The position numbers were made by a program, and so were the translations under genes. This document shows positions 1-12,117 of a stretch of DNA of 64,000 bases, one piece after another. Within the stretch, counting starts at the first letter, position 1; each line of letters starts with the position of its first letter. The notes under the pieces were generated by a model. That model was not told the origin of the DNA. It worked only from the letters and a program-made list of their open reading frames with translations, and ran no database searches. The DNA lies in contig JALGPY010000006.1 in NCBI GenBank assembly GCA_023055425.1, positions 69,596,127 to 69,660,126 of the forward strand. Direction: 5' to 3'. This DNA is from Linanthus parryae (lineage: Eukaryota > Streptophyta > Magnoliopsida > Ericales > Polemoniaceae).

Positions 1-2366
1 CATATACTGATATGAACCTCACTTAACTTTGGCATTGTTGTTTAGGGCACTTGAATGAGAGATACATATCTAGGCTCCATATGGATGAATTTATGGACTC
101 GTTTTATTGTGAATCATATGAGAAATGTAAGACTTGTTTAATGGACAAAATATGGTCTTTGGAATCATGCATATTGATGTATGTAGACCGCTAAGCACAA
201 ATACTAAAGGTAGTTTTCAGTACTTCATCAAAGTTAATGATGGCTTCAGTGAATTTGGATTTGTGTATCTTATGAATAAACAAATCAGAATCATTTGAAG
301 AGTTCAAGGAATTCAAGAATGAAGTAGTGAGCGAGCTTGGAAAAAGTATTATGGCTCCACGATTGGACCGTGGAGGAGAATACTTAAGCCTAGAGTCTGA
401 CAAGCATCTATGGGAGTGTTGGATATGATCCAAACTCGCTCAACCTAGAACACCAAATGGGTATGGCATGTTTAAGAGGAGAGATCAAACCTTGTTGGGA
501 CACGCTTCGGTCCAAGATGCGTCAAAAAGAACTTTTGGTTTTCTTTACAGGCCATCTTCTAATTACAGCAAATTTCGCCCTTAACCTTGTTCCATCTAAT
601 TCAATAATGAAAGCACCATATGAGATATGGACTAGGAAGTGTCCTAGTAAGTCATTCATAAAGAATTTGGGTTATGAAGTTTATGTAAATAGTTTACAGA
701 TAAACTTGGACCCAAGTCGGATAAATGTACTATGTGGAATATCATGAGGAAACAAATGATATAATCTCTACAATCAAATTGAGAACAAATTGTTTGTTGC
801 TAGAACCGTTGTGTTTCTAGATAGAGATTGTCTCTAAAAGAAACAGTGGGAGGACAGTAGAACTTGAAGGAGTTCAAGAGCCACAATAGAACATTGATCC
901 TTTTGATGGAACATGAGCAGGATCACAAGGTGTTGTGGAGCAACCTACTCCGGTAACACAAGAACCTCGTAGTTTAAATGTGTCAAAGGGCTTGAGAAAT
1001 ATGGATTTCTCATAACCTGTTGTTGTGTTTCTCATGGAGATGAGCCTACAACCTATGAGGAGGCCACGAGTGGGCCATACTCTGAAAATGGCTTGGAGCC
1101 ATGGGATACAAAATGGAATCCATGTATACCAACAAAGTATGGAATTTGATGGAACCACCTGAGAGGATAAGACCCATAGGGTGAAAGTGGGTTTGAGGAA
1201 ACCAACATGGATGGTAATTTTATTACGTTTAAGGAACAGTTGGTGGACAAAAGTTTCATGCAAATTCATAGTATAGACTATGACGAAACGCTTTCCCCAG
1301 TTGCGATGCTTAAATCCATTCGCATCTCGATTGTAGTTTACACAATTAGGCAAATGGATATGAAACCTCCTTAAGGATGTGTACAAAGGATTTTATTAAT
1401 CCAGAGTTTGCTTAATAGGTTTGTAATTTACAACGGTCCATTTATGAATTAAAGTAAGCTTTTGGAGTTCGAATCTTCGATTAATGATGTAATCAAATGG
1501 TTTGATTCCATCAAGAATGAAGATGAGGCTTGTGTTTACAAGAAGGTTAGTGGGAGCACAGTTATATTTATGGTCTTGTATGTAAATACATACTAATCAT
1601 CGAGAATGATGTCCCTACTCGGCAATCTTGTAGAGATTGGCTAGGGAAATAATTTTTAATGAAATACTTAAGCAAGACAATCTATAAATTCTATGAGATA
1701 GATCAAGATAGTTGTTCGGCTTCAGTCATGGTACATATATTGACAAGGTGTTGAAATGGTTCAACGTGCAAGAATATGGATTCTTACCCATGTCACATGG
1801 AATTAGTCTTTGGAAGACTAATTGTATTTCAAATTAGATTGAGAAAGGACCGTATGAATAAGATTCACGAGATATGCCATGTTATGTACTAGAACAGACA
1901 TGTCATATGGTATGACATAAAGATATTAGTCAAATCCGCTTGAGTGTCACTGGGTAATTAAGAATATCATTAAAGTACTTGAGAAGAACTTAGGATGAAT
2001 TCTTGGTATATAGAGGATAGGTATGGTTCACTGTAAAGGGTTACACTGATGCAAACTTCCAATCTAACAAAGATAAATTTCATATTATGGTCAAGTTTTG
2101 TGTTTTGCCTTAGTGCGAGGAACTGTGAGCTGGAAGGGATTCCATGCAAGACACAGTTACCACTTCTACCACAGAGGATTGAGTATATTACTCTGCATGG
2201 GATGCAGTTACTCAGAATATTCAATCTCAATCAATTGTTGATAGAGGAGATGTGAATATATGCAAAATACCAACAGAGGTCTCGCCTACTACGTCCCTTG
2301 CGCAGCGATAGCATGAGGGTTGTGCTAGACCAAAAGGCATATGATGCACCAAGATTAAATCTAGAG
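1..2366 (+). pseudogene. Degenerate Ty1/copia pol remnant (copy C), 5' part outside window
   Basis: Aligns by eye with the better preserved copia copies at 38155-40626 and 61336-64000. In order one sees GAG-pre-integrase (around 40-170), integrase core (around 190-750, with TPNG- and NRVPSKSVMKTPYEIW-like residues), the start of reverse transcriptase (around 1130-1400) and RNase H (around 2045-2330, with GYTDA-, DTVT-STTE- and RGDVNICKIPTE-like stretches). Many stops and frameshifts break the frame, and no piece exceeds about 100 codons. It is followed directly by a polypurine tract and a 3' LTR, so it is the 3' half of one element. Non-functional. It looks clearly more decayed than the other two copies. 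Confidence 0.85.
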
Positions 2367-2377
2367 CAAGTGGGAGA
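2367..2377 (+). other. Polypurine tract of copia copy C
   Basis: Purine-rich stretch (agtgggaga) ending one base before the LTR start TGTTGG. This is the position expected for the plus-strand primer of reverse transcription. Confidence 0.7.
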
Positions 2378-2378
2378 T

Positions 2379-3782
2379 TGTTGGAGAATGCCCTAGGTGC
2401 AATCTATTTCTTGTGATATTTATGTGGATTTACTATTCATTATGTTATCCATATGGAGATATCTCGACATGAATGAAGTCCTTAGAATATAAATGTTACA
2501 TTCTTAAATATCCCTAGTCGATTATATTGATTAAGAGGAAAATCAACTATAGACAAGTATAGGGTTGGATTGCTGTGGACATATTACGATCCAACACAAA
2601 GGTATGCATTAGGAGTAATTTCATACTGGATTGAACCACTTACGAGAAGGCTACATACAAGTTATGTAAAGTCACAATCGCTTCTCGTAGTGACAACGGT
2701 ATTGTTATCCTTAGACTTGAAGTCACTAGATCCTCTAGTTGTGGAGTATTGTGTTTTGACATCGTCAAACGCTTCACCGTAACTCGGTAGTAATAAAGAC
2801 GCTAATCGGACACAAAAACAAGCAATCTTAGATATGGTAGTGATGTAGATAGGATTTTTCCCTCCCACATAACAGGAGCAAATATCCGCGACCACTCAAG
2901 GGGTAGTGCTTATAGAATATCTGGCCAGACTCAGATAAATCAATATGGGATATTGATGATATCTGCATGGATAAGACTATTCCCAGGATCGAGAAACTAT
3001 GGATTGGATATGCGAGTGTGACTTGTATGACTCGTGTCCTATCCGGGTATAGAGACAAATACTTGCACAAGGTTTGTCGAATTACTAACTATTTCTATTA
3101 GTTGGTTGGCATGGATGTGTTACTAGACATCACTCCATGTTAGTAATCGTTACTACCAACTAAGTAGAAACGAATGGGGTCACACTCCCTATGAATTTAA
3201 CTGGACTTGAGAATTAATTAATATGATTAATTAAATAGAAGGATCAATACACATCTACTTGCAAACTTAGTAGAACTAATTTGCAAGTTGGACTAGTCCA
3301 TGTATGGACAGGATTAGGAGAGGGGCTAATATGTAGTTAACAAGGAGTTATTAGACTATATAAAGGACACTCCTAGCTTATTTTCTCACTAATGCTCATA
3401 ACACACATTGAGTGAGAGAGAATAAAGCAAGGAGAGATACAAGACAAGGAGGACCAAACCCCCCTCCCCCCGTCCACCCCTTTACCCCTCGGCCTCAAGA
3501 GAGGCGTGCCGCCCCTATTTTGCTCCGGTTTGTGTGATTCTTCTTCTTCCTCCTTCATCCCTAGCTAGCACAAAGGTGTGGATGATCCGGAAATAATCCA
3601 AGGAGTGGACTAGTCGTAGAGACGCGAACACTAATTTGTGTTTGAAGTCATCCTAGGAGACAAGGTAATTGGTACTAAATCCCTAACTATCCTTTTGATG
3701 TCTCTTCCTGTGTTCCTTGGAGGGTCTTGTGCGGATCTTAATTATTGTTTTTCCTCTGCGTAATTCGTTACAAAACCCTACA
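2379..3782 (+). repeat. 3' LTR of copia copy C (about 1.40 kb)
   Basis: Starts TGTTGGAGAATGCCCTAG and ends AAAACCCTACA, with the TG...CA termini of an LTR. Its full length matches the 5' LTRs at 35058-36479 and 58228-59654, including the start, the TATATAAA box, the purine-rich leader and the terminal CCCTACA. The sequence after it (3783 on) belongs to a different element, so C is probably inserted into that element. The left target duplication lies outside the window. Confidence 0.88.
3357..3364 (+). promoter_or_regulatory. TATA box in LTR of copia copy C
   Basis: TATATAAA in the context gactatataaagga. The same motif sits at the same place in the LTRs of copies A and B (36050 and 59217). 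It is the likely core promoter of the family, with the transcript start expected about 30 bases downstream. Confidence 0.65.
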
Positions 3783-4215
3783 ATAGGACCCGTTAATGTA
3801 TAAGTAGATGACCTTTTAGAACGGACTAGTAGATAACATGAGACCGATAGGAGATGGTCAATGCCATTACCAGACTTGATTAGATTAGAATTATCGTGTT
3901 ACTTAGATTATCCTGAAATAATTGACAGCCCTAGGTGATCTACGAGATTGCTTAGTTTCTCCATAACTGATTAAGAACTTCTTCTTAATTCCAGTTTACT
4001 ATTATTTCTGTTACTAATAAAGCCATTTGTTTAGGGGTGGAAACCTCACAATTCATACACACTTCTTCCCAGTTACGTATTTAACAAAATTTATATGTTA
4101 GTTAAAGTTTGCTAAGAGCTTGTCCTCGAGGGATTCGACAACCCGAGTATTAAAAATACTCACTCTTTCACTACCTGACTCTGCGCTTGCGTATACGCGT
4201 TAGCAGATCGCGTCA
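3783..4215 (+). repeat. 3' end of 5' LTR of gypsy-like element D
   Basis: Noncoding sequence that ends in CA at 4215, six bases (agtttt) before a tRNA-Asp primer binding site. The same LTR-end, spacer and PBS arrangement occurs at 46306-46330, which supports the boundary. The 5' part of the LTR was lost or separated by insertion of copia copy C. Confidence 0.6.
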
Positions 4216-4221
4216 AGTTTT

Positions 4222-4239
4222 TGGCGCCGTTGCCGGGGA
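4222..4239 (+). other. Primer binding site for tRNA-Asp (element D)
   Basis: TGGCGCCGTTGCCGGGGA is the exact complement of the 3' end of plant tRNA-Asp (UCCCCGGCAACGGCGCCA). This PBS is typical of Athila/Tat-type Ty3/gypsy elements and marks the start of the internal domain. Confidence 0.88.
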
Positions 4240-4597
4240 AAACGGTTAACGTGAGATCGACAGGAGGTTGTATTAAACCGTCACGTAAAATGGCCTGATT
4301 CCTAGTTGATTGTTTATTTTTATTTTGTTTACTATATGTTGCCTCACTGGTTTGCTAGTGATGTGTTTTCTGGTGACCATGGTAGAGGGCCAAGAACTGA
4401 ATAGCCATAACTAGGAACGGCTAGAAGCTATGTTGGTTAAGGCTGAAGAGCAATTATGGGCCGCAACGGCTAGATAACAGTCAACGCCATTTAACCGCTC
4501 TAGCAAGGTGATAATCCAAGAATTTGAGGCAAATTTGAACGAAATTGAGCCAAAAATTATGGTTCCACCAAGTTAGGCAGAAAACTTATGTCTCAAG

Positions 4598-5581
4598 TTG
4601 TCCATAATTCAGTTCATACAAGATATGGGCACCTACTTTGGCATATATGAAGAAGATTGTCATCCATTCATCGGAAAATTTCAGATCACGTTCCAGGTAA
4701 TACACTACAAAGGGATCATTGGTAAAACATTTAAGCTTATACACTTCCCCCATTGTCTCAAGGTAGCTGCTATGGATTGGCTAGATTCTTTGCCATCCAA
4801 CTTAATTAGAACTTGGAAGAGTGTGTCTCTCAGTTTATGGGCGATTTTTTCCAATCTCACGCTTGATTCAGCTGCAGAACGAGATTTGGAATTCCAGGAA
4901 AACACAGAATGAATCATCTTCTAAAGCTTGGGAGCGCCTCAACCGCTTGCTGCTTAAATGCCCCAATAATGGAATTGATAGGGTCATATCATTCAGGTAT
5001 TCTATAATGTGCTTGACAAGTCTGATAAAAATAAGATTGATATAGGAGCTGGAAGTAACTTCTTGTTCAACTGTGAGGGGCCATATAAGATGGTCAGATG
5101 TGTGGTTAAATAAGAGGAAATCATGAGCAATCCTTACGCGCAGCAAGAATCTATGAAGCACGGCTCAACATCATATATCACAATTGAGGTGAATGTGGTG
5201 GAGGTAACGCCTAAAGCAAATGTTTCAGACTTGTACCAGCAACAACATGTAATTTCAGAGTTGGCTAAAATGAGAGAGGTAATGAAGATGATGGGTCAAC
5301 ACATGATGTCCATGCAAACATATTTCACCACAGATGCAGTTGCATTCCAAGAGGCTCAAGCTGAACTCACTGCTGTGAAGAAACAACTTGAAAATAAAGC
5401 ACTGCAACGTCTCAATGATGCATATGAGGAACATGCTCAAGCTATCACCACTCGCATTGGCACCACAATAACTCATCCTCCATACCATATCCATGCTAGA
5501 GCTGAAGTGTCAAAGGCAAAGGGGCATGAAGTCTTTGGTTCAGAGAAGACACTGTCATGGTACCCCAATCAAAGGGCATGA
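4598..5581 (+). pseudogene. Gag remnant of Athila/Tat-like element D
   Basis: Several overlapping open pieces in different frames together resemble a gypsy capsid region. There is a stretch with PF-GKF and H-P-CLK-AAMDWLDSLP (about 4650-4800), an AWERLNRLLLKCPNNGI stretch (about 4927-4980), then a glutamine- and alanine-rich coiled-coil-like segment (5123-5580). AxxWLxxLP followed by WERFxxLL is usual in this family. Frameshifts and stops separate the pieces. A protease region follows, but no reverse transcriptase or integrase is visible before 6559. Confidence 0.7.
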
Positions 5582-5944
5582 CTCAGCAAGACGAGGAGAG
5601 ACCTATTGAGGTACTAATTTCATATCCTCCTTCTTCTTCAGAACTTCCATATCCATTGCATAATAGGAATAAGAAGGATGATTCTGATAAATACACGCGC
5701 TTTATGTGTTTATGAAATTGGTTATTAATATTCTGTTGACTGGGGCTCTTTAAAAGATTCCAAAATATGCTTGGTTTATTAAGGATGCAGTACTTGGGAA
5801 GAAAGCAGTGGATGAATTTCAGAGGGTGAATTTGAATGAACATGTTAGTTCATGTAGTTTGCATGGGCTACCTAATAAAAAGAAGGATCCAGGTAGTTTT
5901 ATCATTGAAGCTTCATTGGGTGACACCACACTGGAAGGGCTCTC

Positions 5945-6220
5945 TTTGATCTGGGAGCGAGCGTGAATTTGATGTCATTGTCGGTATTCAAAAAGTTAAG
6001 TGTGGGGGAACCTCTGAAAACTTGGATCACTCTACATTTTGAACATAAATCTTCCAAGAAAGCCCGTGGGATGATACAGGTTGTCTGTGAGGGCCGGAAG
6101 CCTAATAATTGCGCTGATTTCATCATATTGGATATGCCTGTGGGTGATGTGCCCATCATTTTGGGTAGGTTGTTTTGGGCGACTTGTCGCAATCTCATTG
6201 ACTTAGAGAATGGGAGATGA
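5945..6220 (+). pseudogene. Aspartic protease remnant of element D
   Basis: Open stretch with DLGASVNLMSLSVFKKL, the active-site region of gypsy retropepsins (D-L-G in place of D-S/T-G, normal for Athila/Tat). It is followed by DFIILDMP and PIILGRLFWAT, matching the flap and the second conserved ILGR block. The frame stops at 6218-6220 and the downstream sequence shows no RT. The element is either deleted or a non-autonomous derivative. Confidence 0.8.
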
Positions 6221-6559
6221 TTATGAGAGTAAATGATGACATGGAGACTTTTCGAGTCCTGAAACAACGTCCCAGCACTCGTGGGAGTATCGGTAAGGGG
6301 TTCCATTTTCTATTCCAGTGAAGCGCCAAATCCCAGAGTTGTCGCAAGGGGATCCACCTGATTATTGGGAAAGGAACAAGCCATCATCTGTGCAAGCACA
6401 TAAAATAGTGCTCCAAGTTCAACATAGGAAAGCTAGATGGAAGAGGCACAAAGTGCCAGACCACCCTCGTGAGGTTGTAGAGGTAACATGGTCGGGCCCG
6501 TTAACCTTAAATTACAAGCGCTGCTTGGCAGACAACCCAATGTAGAGTAGGATGATATT

Positions 6560-9500
6560 TGTAACACCCACACCTCTCCGAGTTGAAAATCTACCAGAAG
6601 ACCCCCAGACTCATGGGAGTGTCCTCCGCTAAGGCACGGGAATGCCCCAGCAAGGAGTCAAAACCTACGGGTTTTATTACGAGAAAGAATTAAAGAAACT
6701 GAAACATACATCAGACTTACTATTATTCTTTGTGGAATTCTTGGTGAGTGACTATACCCCTAGATTCCCACGTACTCACCTGAAAATACAGAAAATATGC
6801 ACACATTTTAGAAAATATGGCAAGTAGTATAGTACTGAGAAAATAATAAAAATATATTTTGAAATGATTCAACTTTAAAACTTACAGACGTCCATGCCAG
6901 GATCCTGCCACATTACCACATATAACACAGATAGAGTACCAGTAACTTGTAACTTAAGGAATCCTCAATCATCCATATACATCTCAACCATACCAGTCTT
7001 ATACGGAGGATCCAAAAATCACACCACCCCGAGAGTCATGAAGACCAAATTCACTTCCGATAAGGCAGGAAAATAATCTACCAAGAAAAATTAGACCTTA
7101 AGTGTCCACACCCCCTACTGGACATTAGTCCAGAGAGTAGTTCTAGTTGCCTACTATGTCCGAAGAAAATTCCCAGTTTTCCGAAGACAACACAACGTCT
7201 GAAGACGATTCTTAGTTGTCCGAAGACAACACAATGTCCGAAGACAAATTCCCAGTTGTCCGAACACAACACAATGTCCGAAGACGATAGTAACCACCAG
7301 GTGTGAGAAGACAATTATATCACAACATATCAAAAATCATAACCATAGTATTTATATAAATGCCATCAGCTTAGGTAAACACGTATAATAGAGCAAGCAT
7401 ACATAAGCTTACTTAATGTCCAACCTAATTTCCTAATCAGCGGAGCTGATTTCATAATCCAGCAATCACTATTCCGTTCCAGCATACATGCTATTAACAC
7501 TTTCCCTCTTAAGTGAGGGGGACTACATAATGCAGATGTTATACTGATTGTCCCACCAGGATTACTATTTTGCCCATAACAATCCAGTCTCTTCAGTACA
7601 GTCAATAACTAAGCTTGAATCCCCCAATAATACTTAATGAAATATATCTATATGCAAATTTGATTCATATCCCCTCCTGATACGCTCAGTATTGAAGTTT
7701 GAAACTTTCACTTATTTGCATTCAAGTCCATTGGTTTAGCAAAACTGCAGAAAATCTCCTACAATTGACTTTTGGTCAATTTCAACCCAGATAAGTGTAG
7801 ACGAGCTCCAAATATTATGAAACTGGTATATAGGCATTGGTATATTATGAAACTGGTAGACGATCTCCTACAATTGACTTTGCCTAGAGTTAGGATTTTA
7901 CTATCCAATTAAAGTTATTCCAAAATAACCGATTTGCCCCTCCTATACAGCTCATCCAAACTAGGATTTTCAGAAAGTTAAACTTTGTCAAACTTGATCC
8001 CTAGACTTAGAATGTTATTCTAAACAACTTTCCAAAAAGGCCTTTTTGTCAACTAAGTCATCTCATAATCCAAATCCGAAAGTCCATGTATTTAACATAG
8101 ACTTTTAGTTATATCCTCAAAGGGTGGGTTTGTTTAATTTCCAGCTCAATCTATAAATTGGTGAAGGAGATACAAGATTTGAAAGATGATCACATAACCA
8201 ATTGTTTCCATACTTAGTGAAAAATCACATATTCTTGATAGTTAGCCTTTGAATATAAAATTGAAAGGCTAATTGTAACTTGACTTCTAATTTGTCATGA
8301 TTACATGTCCAGACACTTTATAAAGAAAATCAAACTGATTAATAGAGGCAAAAGAAAAATATTTTGAATATTAGGATATATTTCAGAATATTGATTATTC
8401 AAAACATCACTTTGCAAGCAATTGATTTTCTTTAGGGTTGAAAAAATTAAGCAACAACCAAAGAAGTTGAATATACAAAAATCAAAGTACTCACAGGTTC
8501 CATTTGAAGCCCAAACCAAAACCTAGTGACTTCAGTATAGGTGTTCACAGCTGGTTGCAGATCGAAGGGATTGATAACCTAGTTTTGTGATTATTCGCAG
8601 CTAACTTTAGGTGCAAATTGAAGTTGGTTAATGAGTTATTCAAGCCACCAATAATTTTTATGATTTGAAACACTAGAAGGGGACCTAGCAGCAAGAGAAT
8701 TCAAGCAAACCATCATGTTTAGATTGCGACAATGATCTTGCAAGGTAGATACTCAAACCAGCTTTAGAACAGTCAGTTCTTGCTCGGATTGTCCATCACA
8801 TTAACCTGAATTTCGAGCTAATTTTAGATTTAGTCAAATTAGGTAAACCTCACAGTAGTTTAGAGGTATATCAATGGAATTCATAAAAAAATTTAGTGTT
8901 CATCACATTATGGATGAGTTATAGGTCCTGAAAGTTGGCCAAAATGCTGGCCACGAACACCTTCACACTGCTGCAGGATTGCAGCCACTTCAAGCATGAT
9001 TTTATCCTATCAAGAGGTTGATTCGCAGGATTAAGTTAACCCACATTTGTATAATGGAGTGCAGAAAATTACCAGGGCCAAACATCAGCTTAATTGGTCA
9101 AAAACACAGGGAGAAAAGAGGCCTGGACATGAGCCCCAACCAGCACAACAACACAGGTCTGGGTTTGCGCAAGAACACCGATAATTTGGCTTGAAATTCA
9201 TTCTGTTTACAGGGTGATCCAGCTATTAATTTGATACATAAGCTTTAGCTAGGTAACTCAAGAGTTATCAGAGCCAATCAGGCTCGAATCGAAAACAAAC
9301 AAGTTATGAGGAAGTTACCGGCTAAGAACATGACCAGAAATGTGGTCGAAAAGATGATAACTTCACAATCAAAAGGACATCAAATGATGTTTTTGGGTTA
9401 ATTGAACAATTTCAAAGGGTTCTCGAAGACTCAGACAATCATGAATGGATCATTTACAAGGTAAAACAGAGAGTAAAGAGGTTGTAACCTCACCTCCGGC

Positions 9501-10250
9501 GTCTGTAGCAGAAACGGCGACCCAAACTGCAGTGACTGGCGAGCCTCCCCTTTTGTGACGAATCACGGTGCAATAACGGCACCACTAAGCTTACCATAAC
9601 CTCAGGATCACCAAAACATAGGCTAGAGCTGGCGAATTACAGTGTACAGAGAAATTTTGGCCAAGATTGAAGCTAGAGCTCTTACCCTTTAACCTGTTTT
9701 GACAACGGAGTTCTGAGGAAACCGTAAATTAGGAGAGGGCTATTGAAGCTAGACCTCCCTAAGTTCTCCAGTTGTAGCATCTTGTTGGATGGTGGCCTGG
9801 TGGTGGTGTTGCTGTGGTGGGAAGGTAGCGTCCATGGAGGGTGCATATGAAGAAGAAGAAGATTTGAGTTGGTTACATGGAGAGATGTGGGTGATTGTAG
9901 CCAGCTGCATAGAGTTGCAGAAGATGCCGCTTGTCTAGGTGATGCGGCAAGTAGTTGTGGCGTGTAAGCTACAAAGCTTTCACATTGGAGTCCTAGTGAA
10001 ATTTCCAGAAAGTTTGGGGTAATTTTAGGATTTAAACATATTTCTAAAAGTTATAAACAGACCCCATACCCTCATTTAACTACAATTTATTCGTATCAGT
10101 CATGGTAGTCCAATTTTCCCAGAGATGAGTTGGTACTAAAATTACAGAACTTGCATTAAGGCCCCTAAAGTTTTTTAAAATTTAACTTTTACCCCAACTA
10201 TTTTTAAAGACATTGTATTTTAACCCCTAGGAAATTTCTGAGGTGTTACA
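6560..10250. repeat. Solo LTR, 3.69 kb, with ATATT target duplication
   Basis: Starts TGTAACACC and ends GGTGTTACA, a 9-base perfect inverted terminal repeat of LTR type, flanked by the 5-bp direct repeat ATATT (6555-6559 and 10251-10255). There is no PBS, coding region or second LTR inside, so it is best read as a solo LTR left by recombination. The reverse complement begins TGTAACACCTCAGAAATTTCC and ends GGGTGTTACA, which looks more like the usual start and end of long chromovirus (Tekay-like) LTRs, so the original element probably lay on the minus strand. It is inserted in element D. Confidence 0.8.
7158..7290. repeat. Tandem repeat, three units of 39-40 bp plus a partial unit
   Basis: Units begin at 7158, 7197 and 7236, with a partial unit at 7276. 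Each unit contains GTCCGAAGA, then ATTC-CAGTT, then CCGAAGACAACACAA, so there is also a half-unit echo of the CCGAAGAC core. It lies inside the solo LTR. Confidence 0.85.
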
Positions 10251-10255
10251 ATATT

Positions 10256-10890
10256 TGTTTCTAATTTTTATTTGAGTTCTCTCTATCTGGCTATGAGGGG
10301 TGAGAGAGAGTGGACTAATTCTTTCAATCAGTGTGCAGGGACATAGGTATAGAAAACGCGCCGAATTCCCCTTCTTCATGTGCGTGATAGAGATTACACG
10401 AACATGTGACGAAAAAGCCCTACAAAGTTTATGGAACACAAGCAAAGAATTACTCGAGGTCGAAGAGTACTTCAATATTTATTTGAGTGCGACACGTGGA
10501 GGGGGCTACAGTTAATATCTTAGACGCACATCAACGTTCTCCGGAAACTGTCAATTGTCTATGTGACCCTTCTTATTGCAGTTTCGCGGCAACGATGCCC
10601 ATGTAGGTCCGGACACCTAGGTACCACTAACACTCTCTTTTATGCGTTTGAGTGGTAACTGTGTATATTCACCGCCAGTACATTTTAGTGAGAAAATCTC
10701 CTAGTTGATCTCTAAATTTGTGGAGGACAACGAAATGCATAAGTGTCGGGGTTTGTGTCTAACTATGCTAGCCATGTTTGTGTGCATTAACTTTTTCACA
10801 TGTATTTTGTGTAGTACTGTGTTCGTGTGGTTAGTATAGAGTGATGTATAATTGTCGTATTGTCTAGTTTTATATATCTGCAATTGTTAG
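10256..10890 (+). other. Probable remainder of element D after the solo LTR
   Basis: Noncoding apart from a 71-codon open stretch (10300-10515) of unknown identity. Around 10716-10760 the sequence (ttgtggaggacaac...tcggggtttgtg) recalls the 'gaggacaa...gggggtg' block downstream of gag in Athila/Tat elements, also seen better preserved at 56968-57003. Placing it in D is inferred from that motif and from continuity across the ATATT duplication. The 3' end of D is not identified. Confidence 0.4.
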
Positions 10891-12117
10891 AACTTTTACT
10901 TTATAGAACCCCCGCCCAATCATTATGGTTAATAGAGTTGGCCAGTTGCATATAGAGTATGAAAATATGAAAAATTGAGAAAAAATGAGAAAGTGCAATC
11001 CATAAAATTAAATTTTTTGAGAAAGGGCAATTGAAGTAATTTGAACATGGCAAGAGCTTAATGATAGTATTCTCTAGAAGTGTGAAGCGCCGCGGTGAGG
11101 CAGTTGACGCATGAATCTGGATGGGAGGCTGTTTATAGAGCGAATGCACACGAAAAATGCGAGTAGTTTTCTTGTGGGCTTATATATATGACTAGTGCTA
11201 CACCACGATCATTTCGGTAGTCGTGAAACGGATCAGCTGTGCCTAATCCGGCTTAGATGGAGACAAACATTCTCGTAATCAAATTATTTTTGGTGTCTTA
11301 ACATATTTCGCATCTATTTCGACGAGTACTGGTGCTAATATGTCCAACATTGATCACCAATGTTGATGTTTTACTTCACATGTGTGCAGGATTATCCATT
11401 TCAATCCACTCTAGAACATTTTATAATAATTTTTATCTATTTCATAAAAGCTACTTCGTATTTCAGAAACCAGTAATGGAATCGTTGAATATTTCATGAC
11501 ATTTGTAAGCTGTTTCATAGTACTGCGCGAGTCGGACCATCCGGGCGCACCGCTTTTGTCCCAACCCGCGAGAACTTTTGTCATTTGGCAGGTATTTTCG
11601 TTAATACAGGCGAAACCGGCTGCCTTTTGGTCTAAACCGGTAAAAAAAAAAAAACTAGAGCCCCCAAGAACCCTAAAAATTCGCCCGCACCATAGTCACA
11701 CCCATTACTTTAAGTACTTGTAGTTATTGTTATTTTTTAAAGGGAAAAAGTAGTTCTTAAACTGAAGATAGATCCAACTGTAAAATTTAGGGAGAAACAA
11801 GTTTATGACATTTGGTTTGTTTTCTCGTGGGTTTGACTTCTTTTTAGTCTCGTGTTGACCCTCAATCTGAGTCCGTCAAACTATGTAATCTTCTTCCTCC
11901 ATCTCTCTCTTCGGAACAAACCATTGAAAACTCCCTGATACTGAAAGCTCACCGGAACCCTTCTGGCCCCACCGACGTCGGTTGTAACCTCCGCTTTCCT
12001 CCAATTCTTCAACCCCAACACAACCCCTGTAGCAGACAAACATACCCATTTCCCGATCGATCGAATCGATAGAGAGCTCGCTCGTCAAGAAACCGTTGTT
12101 TGATCGCCTTCGCCAAA
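10891..12117 (+). promoter_or_regulatory. Upstream region and 5' leader of the GOLD-domain gene
   Basis: No coding feature or mobile element could be recognised. The last 250 bases before the start codon are pyrimidine-rich (cttcttcctccatctctctcttc near 11890), as expected of a plant 5' untranslated leader. I could not fix a TATA box or transcription start. A 12-base run of A lies at 11642-11653. Confidence 0.45.

Noticed and set aside
7158..7290. CRISPR-like array
   Set aside because: The repeats are contiguous without unique spacers and lie in a plant LTR; no cas-like gene is present.
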